Source of the DNA: Dirofilaria immitis
Lineage: Eukaryota > Nematoda > Chromadorea > Rhabditida > Onchocercidae
Direction of reading: 5' to 3'
Assembly (NCBI GenBank): GCA_024305405.1
Contig: JAKNDB010000109.1
Coordinates: 124,001 to 188,000, forward strand
Length of the DNA stretch: 64,000 nt
Both the position numbers and the translations under genes were made by a program. Numbering within the stretch: the stretch's first letter is position 1; every line of letters begins with the position of its first letter. Shown in pieces: positions 40,747 through 53,300 of this stretch. The notes under the pieces are model-generated. The model had not been told where the DNA came from. It did not search any database and saw nothing but the letters and a program-made list of their open reading frames with translations.

Positions 40747-41149
40747 TTTTGTCTCCTCTCTCTTTTATGGGAAAAATTTAATTCTCTCTATTTCTTCTAT
40801 TTTCTTAACAAAGAAAATGAATTTTAAGAAAAATGGAATATAGCTATGGATCTATCGATTATATAATTTTGAAACAAAAAAAAAAGAAATATTATTAAAT
40901 TTTGAAATGAAATGAAATTGAAATATAAATAATTGAAATTTGATAAGAAATGAAAAAGAAAAAAGAACGGATCTTTTTTTTATTAATTATAAAATTTCAT
41001 TTCTTATTTAATAAGTATAATTAAAAGAATTTTTTAATTATTAAATTTTAAATTTAAATAATTTAAAATATAAGAAAAGAGAGATATTTTCAATCTGATA
41101 GTTATAAAACATTTTAACATGAAATTTAACAAAATATTAGGATAATTTT

Positions 41150-41440
41150 GATAATGATTATGACTAATTATCTTTTGTGGCCGATACAAATATATATCAA
41201 AAGAATGATTTTTGATAATGATTACGATTAGCCACTTGCTAATAAATATATCGAATGAATGATTTTTGATAATGATTACGATTAGCCACTTGCTAATAAA
41301 TATATCGAATGAATGATTTTTGATAATGATTACGATTAGCGTTATAAATATACATCGAAGGAATGATTTTTGACAATGTTTACGATTAACTTTATGCCAA
41401 TAAATATACTGAAATAAAGATTTTTTTGATGATGATTACG
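41150..41440. repeat. Tandem repeat of about 54 bases
   Basis: AATGATTTTTGATAATGATT, then ACGATTAGCCACTTGCTAAT and AAATATATCGAATG: two near-identical copies start at 41204 and 41258, flanked by more diverged ones. Confidence 0.8.
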
Positions 41441-41638
41441 ATTACCTCTTTGATAATATTTTATTGAAATAGAATAGAAAAGAAAATTAAATTTAAATCA
41501 AATTTAATTCAAAGGAAAATAAAACTTTTGGTTTATGATGATAAAAGGAAATGAAAATTTGCTAAAAATTTAAAAGTTTTTTTTTTAGCAAATATATATG
41601 TAGTATAATGAGAAAGGAACAAAATGATCTCATACGAT

Positions 41639-41643
41639 TATTA

Positions 41644-41729
<86 letters not shown>

Positions 41730-41730
41730 G
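41639..41730. repeat. (ATT)n microsatellite
   Basis: About ninety bases of TTATTA with two TCA interruptions. Confidence 0.92.
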
Positions 41731-42925
41731 CCTCAACGAATAATCTAACAATTATTTGAATTTTAATATCATATTCTTATCATATGAAAATTAGTTTGTC
41801 AAAAAGTTTAACTAAGCAAAAGGACAAAAAAAAAGAAAGTTCATTAATAAATCAAAAAGTTCAACGGATATAAAACAGATGTAAAAAGAAATAAGCAAAA
41901 GAAAATATTAATAATTTTCTCTTTTTTTTGTTAATAAACAAAATTTAAATTCAAATTTTTAATTATTCAAATTCAAATTTTTAATTATTTGTTTAGTAAA
42001 ATTTTAAATTAAATTTAATTAATTAAAATAAATTTTTGTGAAATTAAAAATTATTAAAATGTTTTACTAAGAAAGAAAAAATTAAATCGAAAAAATTAGA
42101 AATCAAAAAAAAACCAATAAATTTATTAAATAAAATAAAATTATGCGCTTCTTTCCTTATCATGTATATTTTTATTCGTTTATAGGAATTAATAATGAAT
42201 AGAAATTGATAAAAACTAATATTATAATTAATATTTAAATTCTAAAATTAAATACTACCATACGCTAGGAGCAAATTAATGAAGAAAGAAAGAGATGATG
42301 AGAAATAGGAATAATGATAAGATATTGAAATTAATATTTAATTTTGAGATTAAATACTATTATACGTTTGGCGCAATTCAACGATGAAAGAACGAGATGA
42401 GAAATTGGAATTAATAATTAAAATAGAAATTGATAAAAAGAAACAAAAATTAATATTATAATTAATATTTAATCTCTAAAATTAAATACTAGAAGATGTT
42501 AGTTGCAGATTTTTGAATCTATTTTAATTCTTTATTTAAATATTAAATTAATTAATGTTTTGAATGTGTGATCAGATGTACTGATTCTGTGATATCAAAT
42601 GAATGACACTCAGAAATTTATCAATACCATCGAGAATCAGCTTCGTCATTTTATATATATATATATATATATCATATTCTTATTTTCTCGTTTTAAATTA
42701 TCGTTTCTTTTTCTTCCAACAATTTTTCAAACGAATGAAGAAAATAGAAAATAGGAATTAATATTTAAAAGGAAAAAAGAAGAAACATTAATGATAATAC
42801 TTAAATTCTGAGATTAACCATTATTACATTAAATGCAAATTTTTCTGATAATTTAAGTTCTTCTATAAGTATGAAATTAATTAAACATATATAAAATTCA
42901 AATTGTAATACTTACTTTTTAAAGA

Positions 42926-42982
<57 letters not shown>

Positions 42983-43995
42983 ATAATGAAGAAATTAAAA
43001 TTTTAGAAATTGAAATTTAAAAATTCAAATTTTAAAAATTATATTTTATGCGATTAAATGTAAACTTTGATGTGAAAATGAATTAATCCAAAAATCGAAA
43101 AAATAAAAATCATTTTTTGCATTAATTAATTAATCAATTCCATGATATGTAAAAAAAAAATAGCAAGCATTGGAATTGGAATAATTTTAAAAATAGATGG
43201 GAGATAACAAAATGTGATATAATTTTGCAAAGGAAAAAATTTTCTTTTTTTTTTTTAAATTTATTTTCGATTTATTAAATTCATTACAATTACAATTATA
43301 ATAATCATATGATTAAAAGATTAATAATCATTTATCGGTTCATTTTTTTTTCATTCAAAAAAAAATTGATTATTAAATTGAAAAAAAAAAAATAGCATAT
43401 CTGTTGAAAATATAATTTATGCAATTTTCAACGAAGATGGAAAGAAAATGAAAATGAAAAATGAGAAAAAAAAGAAAGAGAAAATGAGAAAAAATATTAT
43501 TGAAATTTTAAAAGAATTTACGGAATAAATTTAAAAGGTATGAAAATCAGTTTGAACAATTTTTGGGAAATAAAAAAAGAAAAAGAAAAAAGATTATATT
43601 TTAAAATCGAAATTTTCTCAGGGAAAAAAATTAATTAATTAATAATTTCAAATATAATAATACCTTGAGCAAAATGTTTCGTACTTTTAAAATTTAAAAA
43701 GTTAGAGCAAATTTAAAAGGTATAATTGAAGAGTTTTTAGGAAATGAAAAAGATTACATTCGAGAATTAAACTTTCTCTAATTGAAAAAAAAGAAAAAAG
43801 AAAATGAATAATTACAAATCTGATAATATCATATGATATGATAAATAGTATTTTGCCAAATCTCAAAAATCAAAGCAAATTTGATAATCATATGATATGA
43901 TAAAGAGTATTTTGTCAAATTTTAAAAATTAAAAAATTTCAGAATAAAATAAATTATTAATAATCATTTCTTGAATAGGAAAAAAGAAAACTTAC

Positions 43996-44127
43996 AAATT
44001 CTTTTAATGCATCAATAATTCGATGTCTTGTTCGAGATCCCGTATAATGTACCTTATCCTGACCCGGTCGATCAATTACCGTTACACGTTTCAGCGTGTT
44101 CGTTATTTTGTAACGTACGTTTCCCAT
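43996..44127 (-). CDS. Coding-like exon, unrecognised; possible alternative first exon upstream of soc-2
   Basis: The minus-strand frame MGNVRYKITNTLKRVTVIDR continues to RHRIIDALKEF and meets a good donor (GTAAGT at 43995). Its balanced, charged composition stands out from the surrounding AT-rich junk and the reading is open for 44 codons. I do not recognise the family. No acceptor AG lies in the 90 bases upstream, so it is more likely a first coding exon than an internal one. The ATG at 44127 is chosen because it fits the frame to the donor; a second ATG at 44134 is in a frame that closes after 20 codons. An internal acceptor (GGGTCAG, before GATAAG) would also join in phase with the exon ending at 46165. 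Whether it splices to soc-2 is unknown. Confidence 0.45.
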
Positions 44128-45142
44128 CAGCCATTTTCCGTAACAAAAATAAATAAATAAATAATCAACAAACAAACAATATTTGAATAAAAAAAAAGAA
44201 ATAATTATTATTAATTATTTCTATGCTAATTTTTTATTTTAATTCAAATTTTCATATAATATTATTCTTAGCAATAAATCATTTTAATTTAATTATTAAT
44301 TTTACTAACATCTAATTAACAATTAACTTTCTATTTCATTCGTACCCTTTGACCTAATGCCAAATACTTGATGATCATTTAATATTTTGGAGCATTAATT
44401 AATTAATTTTCATTTATTGATTTCCTAATTTATATCTTCAACATCCCAACTAATTAGCAAATAATCATTTCTAATGGAAAAATTAAAAAGATTCCCATCA
44501 ATATGTTCGTATTTCATCTCAATCAATTTGATCGATTACTAAGAAACTTAGTGATTATTAGCATTTTAGATCGTTAAATTAATTAATCCAATTTTTCATA
44601 AATCGTATTTACTATTTTATCATATCATTATCATCATTAAATAATCCGAAAATATTCATTGCTAATTGATAATTATTAATTCTTTCTTTCGTTCAAATTT
44701 TTTTCTTTCTTATCGTACCGTATTGCAGTTGATTTTCAAGCCGAAAGTGTTACGGTAAATGAAGAATGGTCAAATTTAGGCTAAAGTAAAATGAAAAAAA
44801 TTAATTTAAATTTTTTTAGGAAAGAAAATTTATTTGAATATAATGAAGAAATAATCGTATTCGTCGAAAGAAAATGGAATTTCCGACAATCGCTTCGACA
44901 AATTATGCAAACAAAAAAAAGAAAAAAATTTTTTTCTTTTGCTAGTTAATACGGTAAGGAAGAAAAAATTACTACGGTATACGGGGAGAAAAAAAGAAAT
45001 GTAAGAAAGAAAGAAAGAAAGGAGGAAAAAATTCTCATAAATAGTTTTTTTTCCCCGCGAAAAAAAAATGTAGAAAGATAGGAAAAAAAAATTATTTTGG
45101 ACTGAAAGATATAACTGTTAAGAAAAAAAGATAATATTGGTA

Positions 45143-45241
45143 CAAAGTGCATGCATGCATGCATGCATGCAATACAATGCAATACAATGCAATGCAAAAA
45201 AAAATGCTAAATTGATTGATTGATACGATCGATTAATACAC

Positions 45242-45285
<44 letters not shown>

Positions 45286-45365
45286 GTGATGATGATGATG
45301 ATGATAATGATGATGATGATAATGATGATGATGATAATGATGATGATGATAATGATGATGAGAGG
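45143..45365. repeat. (TGCA)n, (ATGCA)n and (GAT)n microsatellites
   Basis: A GCATGCATGCATGCATGC run passes into AATACAATGC units. After a short gap a (GAT)n array of about 120 bases follows at 45241-45360, with AAT interruptions. Confidence 0.92.
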
Positions 45366-45709
45366 AATGATGAGGTTTGCGTTTTGTTAAAGAAGAAATA
45401 ATAATATGTAAAAGACGAGAATCAGAAACTCTTTTTCCATTATTAAATCTTTTGTCCTAATCGATTTTCTCTTTTTTTTTTTCACGTATGAAAACTGATT
45501 ACTTTATCACTTTTTACATGTAATAGAATGTTTGAAATTATCATTTACATTTTGATGTGTTGAGAAAACACGTTTAAAACGTTAATTTACCTGATAATTT
45601 TATGTATGATATAATTATCTGTTTGAATCGAAGATGTACCAGAAAGCATATATAATTTACCGGTAATTTATGTATGAATATATATTGTGATCATAATCTA
45701 CTAGGAAAG

Positions 45710-45865
45710 ACGTATCGAATGTTTAGATCATGATATATCAGGAAAAACGTAAAGAGTAATTTATGATAATTTACGTGTGATATGAAAAACGTATAGAGTA
45801 ATTTATGATAATTTATGTGTGATATAGAGTAATTTATGATAATTTACGTGTAATATGAATTTTAT
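45710..45865. repeat. Short direct repeats (GTAATTTATGATAATTTACG)
   Basis: GAGTAATTTATGATAATTTA followed by YGTGTGATATG occurs three times, with a CAGGAAAAACGTA / GAAAAACGTATA linker shared by two copies. Confidence 0.65.
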
Positions 45866-46164
45866 GATGATAATCCGTTGATTGCTAAGTTATGATATGT
45901 AAATTATTGAAATTGTAAGAAAAATATGAGGCAAATTATCTAATTAGATCAGGATGTATCAAAGGAAACACCGTATAATTTACCGATAATTTACATATCA
46001 TTATGATAAGAGCTAAATTATCATATAAATTATAATGCCTTTGGAAATTTCTTTTTTTTTCATTCTATCCATAAATTGACATTGATTAATTTTATTGTCA
46101 TTCTTTACTTTTCCTAAATGGATTAGATAAATATAGAAATTTTATATGATAAAATTGATATTAC

Positions 46165-46358
46165 CTGTGTAAGATCAGGAAATGAATGATCTTGTGCTAT
46201 TGTCGTTGATCGTTTATGATTGATTGGTATAATAAAATGAAATTCAGGATAATGATTCCATGTTTTTCCAGGAATTTTACGATTTCTTGAATAAATACAT
46301 GATTCGGATTGTTTATTTCCTAATCGTATTGGTAATTTTGTTGTTAATGCAAATTTTG

Positions 46359-46390
<32 letters not shown>

Positions 46391-46446
46391 GGTGGTGGTG
46401 GTGTTACTGTTGCTGTTCTTGTTGTTGCTGTTGTTGTTGTTGTTGT

Positions 46447-46500
<54 letters not shown>

Positions 46501-46626
46501 CGTTGTGGTTGTTATTGGCAGTGATATCGCTGTAATTTTTGGATTACAACAATTTACATAAAATTGTGATATTGCCAAAGTTTCAGGATTATCATTGCTA
46601 ATCACTTGTCGCATTCTTGATGACAT
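46165..46626 (-). CDS. Low-complexity coding exon (poly-Thr, poly-Pro) with clean start and donor; possible distal first exon of soc-2
   Basis: Opens at ATG 46626 with MSSRMRQVISNDNPETLAIS and ends at a GTAATA donor after FPDLTQ (phase 0), 154 codons. The middle is a run of about thirty-five Thr residues encoded mainly by ACA, then nine Pro, then more Thr. The flanks (KQSESCIYSRNRKIPGKTWN and PEFHFIIPINHKRSTTIAQD) are ordinary, GC-richer sequence. I recognise no domain. It has the same Thr-rich (ACA)n character as the N-terminal soc-2 exon at 22.7-23.2 kb, and no other gene start lies between them on this strand. That makes a distal soc-2 exon reasonable but unproven. A separate small gene is the alternative. 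The plus-strand Leu/Val-rich frame over it is a shadow. Confidence 0.5.
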
Positions 46627-46740
46627 CTTCTTCTTATCAAAATAAACTTTTTTTATTTGTTCAAATTTTCATCCAATTTCTTTTGTTGTTTGCAAAAGAT
46701 TTTCAGAATAGGTAAAATTACAGCGACTTTCACCCTGAAA
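46627..46740 (-). promoter_or_regulatory. 5' leader with candidate splice/trans-splice acceptor
   Basis: On the minus strand AATTTTCAG ends at 46735, leaving a 108-base leader before the ATG at 46626. A spliced leader or an upstream 5' UTR exon could attach here. The leader holds one tiny upstream frame (ATG AAA ATT TGA). Confidence 0.4.
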
Positions 46741-48525
46741 ATTTTATTATAATTTTATGCATAAAAAACTTTTCTAATAAAAAATTTGCATAAAATAATT
46801 TTTCACCAATAAATTCAACGAAACGAAACAAATGAATGAAAACAAACGAATTGCAATTATACGTACGCAAAAATATATATTTGATATTTCAATAATAAAT
46901 TACATATCTTCTAGAAAAAAAAAAAAGAAATGATAAGGAAAATATCTCATATCGGTGATAAATTTATTCGCCAAAAAAAGGGAAAGAAAAAAATTGTCAT
47001 CATTTTCTGCGACAAATAATCAATCAAAAAAAAAGAACTTAGCAAAAAAAAGACAAAAGTGAAATGATATTACGAAAATATAATATAGCAAGAAAAAAGA
47101 AATTGCAAAGAAAAAAATAAGAAGAAAACGAAGAAAAAAGAAAAAGAAAAAGTAAAAAAAAATAAATAAATTTTAAAATTTTCATAAATATTCACTTCTT
47201 TTAACTCTCTTTCTTCTCTCTCTCTCTCTCTGTCTCTGCCTCTCTGTCTCTTTGTCTCTCTCTCTCTCTCTCGTTCATTTTCCTTTTTTTTTTTTTTTTG
47301 GAAATTGCTAAAAGATTTTCCTTTATTTATCATTTTTTATTTTGTTTTGTCTGAAAAGCTCAATAACTTTTTGATAACAAATATTTTATTGTCTCTTTCT
47401 TTCTCTTTCTCTCTCTCTCTCTTTTTTTTTGTTGTTATTATATTTTAATGTTAACATTAACATTTTTATAACATTTAAAATGTATTGTTAATAGAATGGA
47501 TGACTTTTAAAATATATATATGTATCAAAGTCATTTAACAAAATATTAGAAATGATAATTTATGGGGCGATAAAGAGAAAAAGCGAATATTATGATAAGC
47601 TTATCAGTAATTTTATTGTCGCCTAAATATTTATCTTTATTTCTAAAATACATTTAAACATTAAGGATTATTTTAATATTATTTCACATTCCTTGTTATA
47701 ATAAATAATAATTTTATGAGGTAATGAAAAAATAGTGTTATAATATGTTTATCATTAATTCCATTATCATCTGAAATTCATTCCTTATCTATATATTTAT
47801 AGATTCTCCTTGTCTTATCTATGTATTTATAGTTAATAAAACGAAATGATTTTTAAAGGCAAATATATGTATCAGAATTATTTTAACAGAATTTCAAGTT
47901 CTTTTCTATGGTAAATGATAATTTATAAGAGAATGAAAGAGAAAGAAAACGACATTGTGATAAGTTTATCAAAAATTTCTTTATCATTTGACATTCATCT
48001 CTTATCTATACATATTGTTAACAAAAACAGGATGGCTTTTAAAATATATATATAAACATCAAAATTATTTGAACATTATTTCAGATTTCTTCTTATGATA
48101 AATGATTTATGATGCGAAAAAAAAGTGAAAAAACGATCGAATGATAAAAATATAATCTTATGATAAGTTTTTATCAGTAATATCTTTGTTACCTGAAAAT
48201 TATATTCGTTATTTCCTTTTTTACTTGTTTTTTTTTTTTGATAATTTTAACCTAAATTTTGATATAAAATTTCAAATATAAAATCAATTATTGAATTTAA
48301 TGCAAATTTCTTTCCTTTCAAATAATTAAATTTCAATTTTATTATTACTAAAAATTATAAAGCTGTCATTTTTTTCCCTTTTTCTTCCTACTTTTAGTTA
48401 TCTTTTTAAAAAAAAAAAATCAAAAATTTTAATTCGTCTCAATTTTAATTAATGCTAATAAATTCAAATATAAAATAATCAAAATTATAAATCCCTTCCT
48501 TTTCTTTCTCAATTTAATTTTTAAT

Positions 48526-48653
48526 TCGAATAATAATAATTATAAATTACAAATATATTTTAATCGATCGAAATATATATATTTGAATATAAATAATAAT
48601 GATAATTATAAATTACAAATATATTTTAATCGATCGAAATATATATATTTGAA
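48526..48653. repeat. 63-base tandem duplication
   Basis: Two near-identical copies of AATTATAAATTACAAATATA, then TTTTAATCGATCGAAATATA and a TATATTTGAAT tail. Confidence 0.88.
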
Positions 48654-49084
48654 TTTTCTATTTTCGGTTTTTTCCTACCCATCAAATTTATCAAATAAAA
48701 ATAAACTGAATTTAATAATTTAATATAAAAATTTTAAAGAAAAAAAATAAACAAATTTCGAATAAAATGAAAAAGTTTAAAAAAACTTTCTTTTAAAAAT
48801 ATCCAATGGTATATAGAAATACATACATATATATATATATATATGAAATGAGTGAATTTGAAGAAATGTGAAGTAAAAATTTTTTAAAAAAAAAAAAGTG
48901 TGAGCTTAAGGTTGTATATAACTTTTCTCATTTCATTCTCGACGAAAATATGAAATGAGCAACAGCTGGAACTAATTGATCAAATAAGCATAGCAATCTT
49001 ATTCTCTTTTTTTTCTCTCTCTCTCTCTTTTTTTCCATTTTTTTCTTAAACGATACAAAATTTTTTAGGATAGCAAATAGTTTC

Positions 49085-49650
49085 GTGAAAAATTACTCAC
49101 TAAGTTTATACAAATTGTAAATAAGGTAACCTAAAATATGCTGGGTAATTATTCACTAGATTTTAGGAATGTAAATAAGGTAACCTAAAATATGTTTGGA
49201 AAATTATACTCAACTAGATTAGATTTGATTAAAATGTATATGTTGTGACCTTGACTATATAGAGGAATTGCTCATTAGGTTTATTAAAATGTAAATCTAA
49301 AATATGCTGGAAAATTATTCATTAGATTTTTAAGAATGTAAATAAGGTAACCTAAAATATACTAGGGAAGTACTCATTAAGCTTACCCATTAAGTTTATT
49401 AAAATGTAAATAAGGTGACTTAAGAAATATTTAGAAATTACTCATTATGTTTATTGAAATCTGAACAGAACTAAAAGAATTATTCATTAGATTTAATGAA
49501 ATGTAAATAAAGGTGTGCCAAGATATAGTACGAATTACTCATTAAGTTTATTAAATTGTAAATAAAAATTATCTGAAACATATTGAAAAATTATTTATTG
49601 AATTTATAAAAATGTAAATAAAGGTAATCTAAGATATATTAAGATAATAA
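49085..49650. repeat. Degenerate tandem repeat of about 60 bases
   Basis: About ten drifted copies of ATTACTCATTAAGTTTATTA, then AAATGTAAATAAGGTAACCT and AAAATATGCTGG. Confidence 0.8.
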
Positions 49651-50349
49651 TACACTATAATTTATAACGATTTAATTAAATAATTATGAAAAATCCTAAA
49701 ATACATATATTAAATAAATAATTAGAATTGAATGTTATTTAAACCGATAAATAATTATTGTTTATTACACATTTTTGAGAGTATTCTCGAACAAAAAAAA
49801 AAAAAAACGATAAATATTTATTTCATGATGTTTGTTTTTGGTTTTTTTTTTTTTTTGGTTAAAAAAATCAGATAAATTTTTATTTTATATTATTTATCGT
49901 TTTATTGAATAGCTTTTTGATTATTTAAATTCTTATATAAGTTTTTTCTTTTTTCTAAATTATAATTTAACAAAAATTTTTAATTGTTAAAATAGATATT
50001 TTAATTAATTATAATAAACAAATAAGAAAATGTTAAACGAATTTCTTTTTTTTTTTTTTTTTCGTTTGCTACTTAAAATATGCCTATTTAACAAATATTT
50101 ATTTTTGATTGTTTTAAAATTTGAACATCAAAATTTGGCCAAAAAAAAATATGGCCAAAAAAAAATTATGAAAAAGAGGAGTGAGGGATGATAGGATAGG
50201 GAAATTTTTAACGCCAAAATTGATGTTTAGCCTAAAAATGATTAATTTTTGAAACAAAAATAAATAAATAAATAAATGATGATGATGATAAATATTTTTC
50301 ATTGTTGTTTGTTTATAATTGCGATAATTTTTTTTTTTCAACGATATGG

Positions 50350-50386
<37 letters not shown>

Positions 50387-53300
50387 AAATTGAAAGAAAA
50401 GAAATTTTAATAAGACTAAATTTATTGATTGATCAAAAATTGATCGGAATTTTTGAAATCACTAATGATAAAAATATACTGATCGTTTTTTTTTCTTCTT
50501 TTCCTTTTAATAGCTAATGACTAATTTTAATAATTATAAAATCAAGTTTAAAAATTATAAAGTGACAGGGCGGGAATGAATATTATTAAATAGCATATAA
50601 ATTATTATTAATTAAGTATTCATATTCTTGAGCATAATCAAGACTACTATCGTAAAGATAATTTTGATAAGTACTAAAACTAATTTTAGTAATTTAAAAA
50701 TATAATAGGAATAGAATAATCGCAATCAATAATTGTAGAATGACCTTGTTAACTAATTAATTTGCTAATAAATTGAATTATAGCGAAGTTTTTTTCCTTC
50801 TCGAGAAAAAATATCATTTTTGAAAAAAGAAAAAGTATGATTTTTTTGTTCTATCTCATCCATTCTTATACTATATGTATGAATATTTGAAAATTATAAT
50901 TCAAATAATATAAGTAATTTCAAATGTTAAATTTGTTTGTTATCAATTTTGTTATCAATCCAATCAACAGGATTATTATTGATATGATCGAAATGTTATT
51001 CTTCAAATAAGTTATTCTTAAATTATGCAATAAATTTACATTTTCTTTCGATTTTTTAGGAAAAATTTTGATAAGCAAATAAATTATTGTATATGCAAAA
51101 TAGTTTTATTGTTTAGGATTATTTCAAACTATAATAAATTAATAAATTTAAAAGATAAGACTGATAAATTGATAAATTTTTTCACTTCGTCGTGCTGTTT
51201 CAAATTATTGAAATTTTAGATTTTACAATTAAGATAAATATATTTTTTTATCGTGAATCATAAAAGAATAGGAGAATGAAAAATGAAATCTGATAATATT
51301 TTGCCGATAAAAGTTAAATATCTTTCCTTATCTTATCAGTTAATATGACTAATGTTGTGAAAAAATATTTGATAATTTGATTAAAAATTAATTGAAATGT
51401 GGAAAATTAAGTTTAAATATGGAAAAAGTGAAGGAAAAACGTAAACGAAATTATTAAATTCTTAATTACATTATCTTTAGGCTATAAATATAAGCAATGA
51501 TAAGATATCAATTTAATTAATTATTTAATTTCAAATATATCTGAATTACAACGCTTGTTTGAAAAAATCTATTTTCAAGAAATTTATTTTGGAAATAATA
51601 AATTTATTTATTTATTTTCAAATTATGTCCATTATATGTTACTGTAATAAATATTAATTGATTTACTTAATCATATTGATCAAATTACTCAAAATCATTT
51701 CAAATTATATCAAATAATTACAAATGAAATTATTTGATAATTTATTAGAATTTAATAACTTAATCCGAATTATTTCAATTATAACAAATAATTAGCAGAT
51801 GAAATATCAATTAATTAAAAATTGATTTTATTTAAATAAATTATCGCAATCTAATCGAACGATTTGTATAATTTTTTCTTTCCTTTTTTAATTCACAAAT
51901 TGTATAATATAATAAAATTTGAAAAGTAAAAAGGAAATGAAAGATAGGAATTGAAAAAGAAATAAGTAAAATTATAAAAAAGTATTAGTGTATTTCGATA
52001 TTTCGATTTAATATTTCGACAAGTAATAGCTAAAAACACATATTGAATTGGTAGCGGTGAAGTTGATGATGGAGAAAAATGAAAGGTAGGAAGGAAGGTT
52101 AGATTTTTTTGTAAATTGTTTACAAATTGGCTAGCAAAAATAAGTAAAAATTAATGCATTAAAAAAAAAAGGTACAAAAAGGAGAGGGAAGAAGAACAGA
52201 GAGAGAGAGAGAGAGAAGAAGAAGAAGAAGGAGAAAGAGGGAGAGAGAGAGTAGATGGATGATAAAATTGAAAATTTTGATAAATAATAGTGAAAATTTT
52301 TTGTTGTTTATTTTTAAATGATCTAAAATATAGTTTAAATTTATCAAAAATGAAAAATTTCATTGAAATAAGTTTTTGCACAAAAAAGTTTTTATAAAAT
52401 TAAAAAGTTTCATTTTTTTTTATGCTTTTCTAGCAATCAGTAATTATTACCTGTAATAGTTGATGATTATCACCTGATCATTTTCATATATTATAGGCAT
52501 AATTCTCTTTCTAACTCTTTCAAATTTAATAAAAGTAATCTTAAGCTTTATGAAAAGAAATTAAATCATTCTATTTATCACATTTATCAATAAGCTTATC
52601 AGAATAGATTTTTAATTGCTAAAAAAAAAGAAAAATTAAAATGATAGATAAAAATAGTTTTAAAGTGAATAATAATGATCTTATCAAATTTTAGCCGTAA
52701 TTCTTTTAACATCTCTTTTAGCTCTGTTATGAGTGATAATTCAGTCTTATGGTTTATAAAAAATTTAATCACTTCATCCATGAAATTTATCAGTTAGCTT
52801 ATCAAAAATAAAATTTGCAGCCAAAAAAAAAGGTTGAAATTATACGGGAAATAATTTCGAGATGAATAATAATATTTTCAAATACTATCAAAAAGTCATA
52901 CATAGTTTAGTTAATTGTAGAAAAATACCGAAAAAAATTAGTTTGATCATCTCGAGACTGGCTTAATATTCATTATGCTTCATTTTTTTTTCAATTATCT
53001 TACCTACAAAAAATTTCTGGATGTTAGTACTTAATTGATAATATAAATGATGTTATCATATATTAACACCTGGATGTTAATATTTGATTGATAATACAAA
53101 TATAAATTATGTTATCATATCCTGACAATTCTAAGTTTTCATTTTATTTGATTAAATGAAATTCTCATTTATCAGTTAATAAATTCTAAAATAAGAAATC
53201 TTAATTTAAAGGGGGAAAAAAATGATTAATTGAAAGGAATTGAAAAATAAACAAGTTTTGTTGCAGCATACGGCATTCTATCATTTACTAAAATATTTGA

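Larger units (their letters stand above)
23421..43995. other. 20-kb AT-rich, repeat-dominated stretch without recognised exons
   Basis: Apart from the tandem repeats listed separately, this is A/T-rich low-complexity DNA. No exon with family similarity was found on either strand. If the exon candidates at 44.0 and 46.2-46.6 kb belong to soc-2, it is one giant intron. Otherwise it is intergenic DNA. Confidence 0.6.

Noticed and set aside
46260..46535. Leu/Val-rich plus-strand frame
   Set aside because: Shadow of the poly-Thr tract of the minus-strand exon at 46165-46626.
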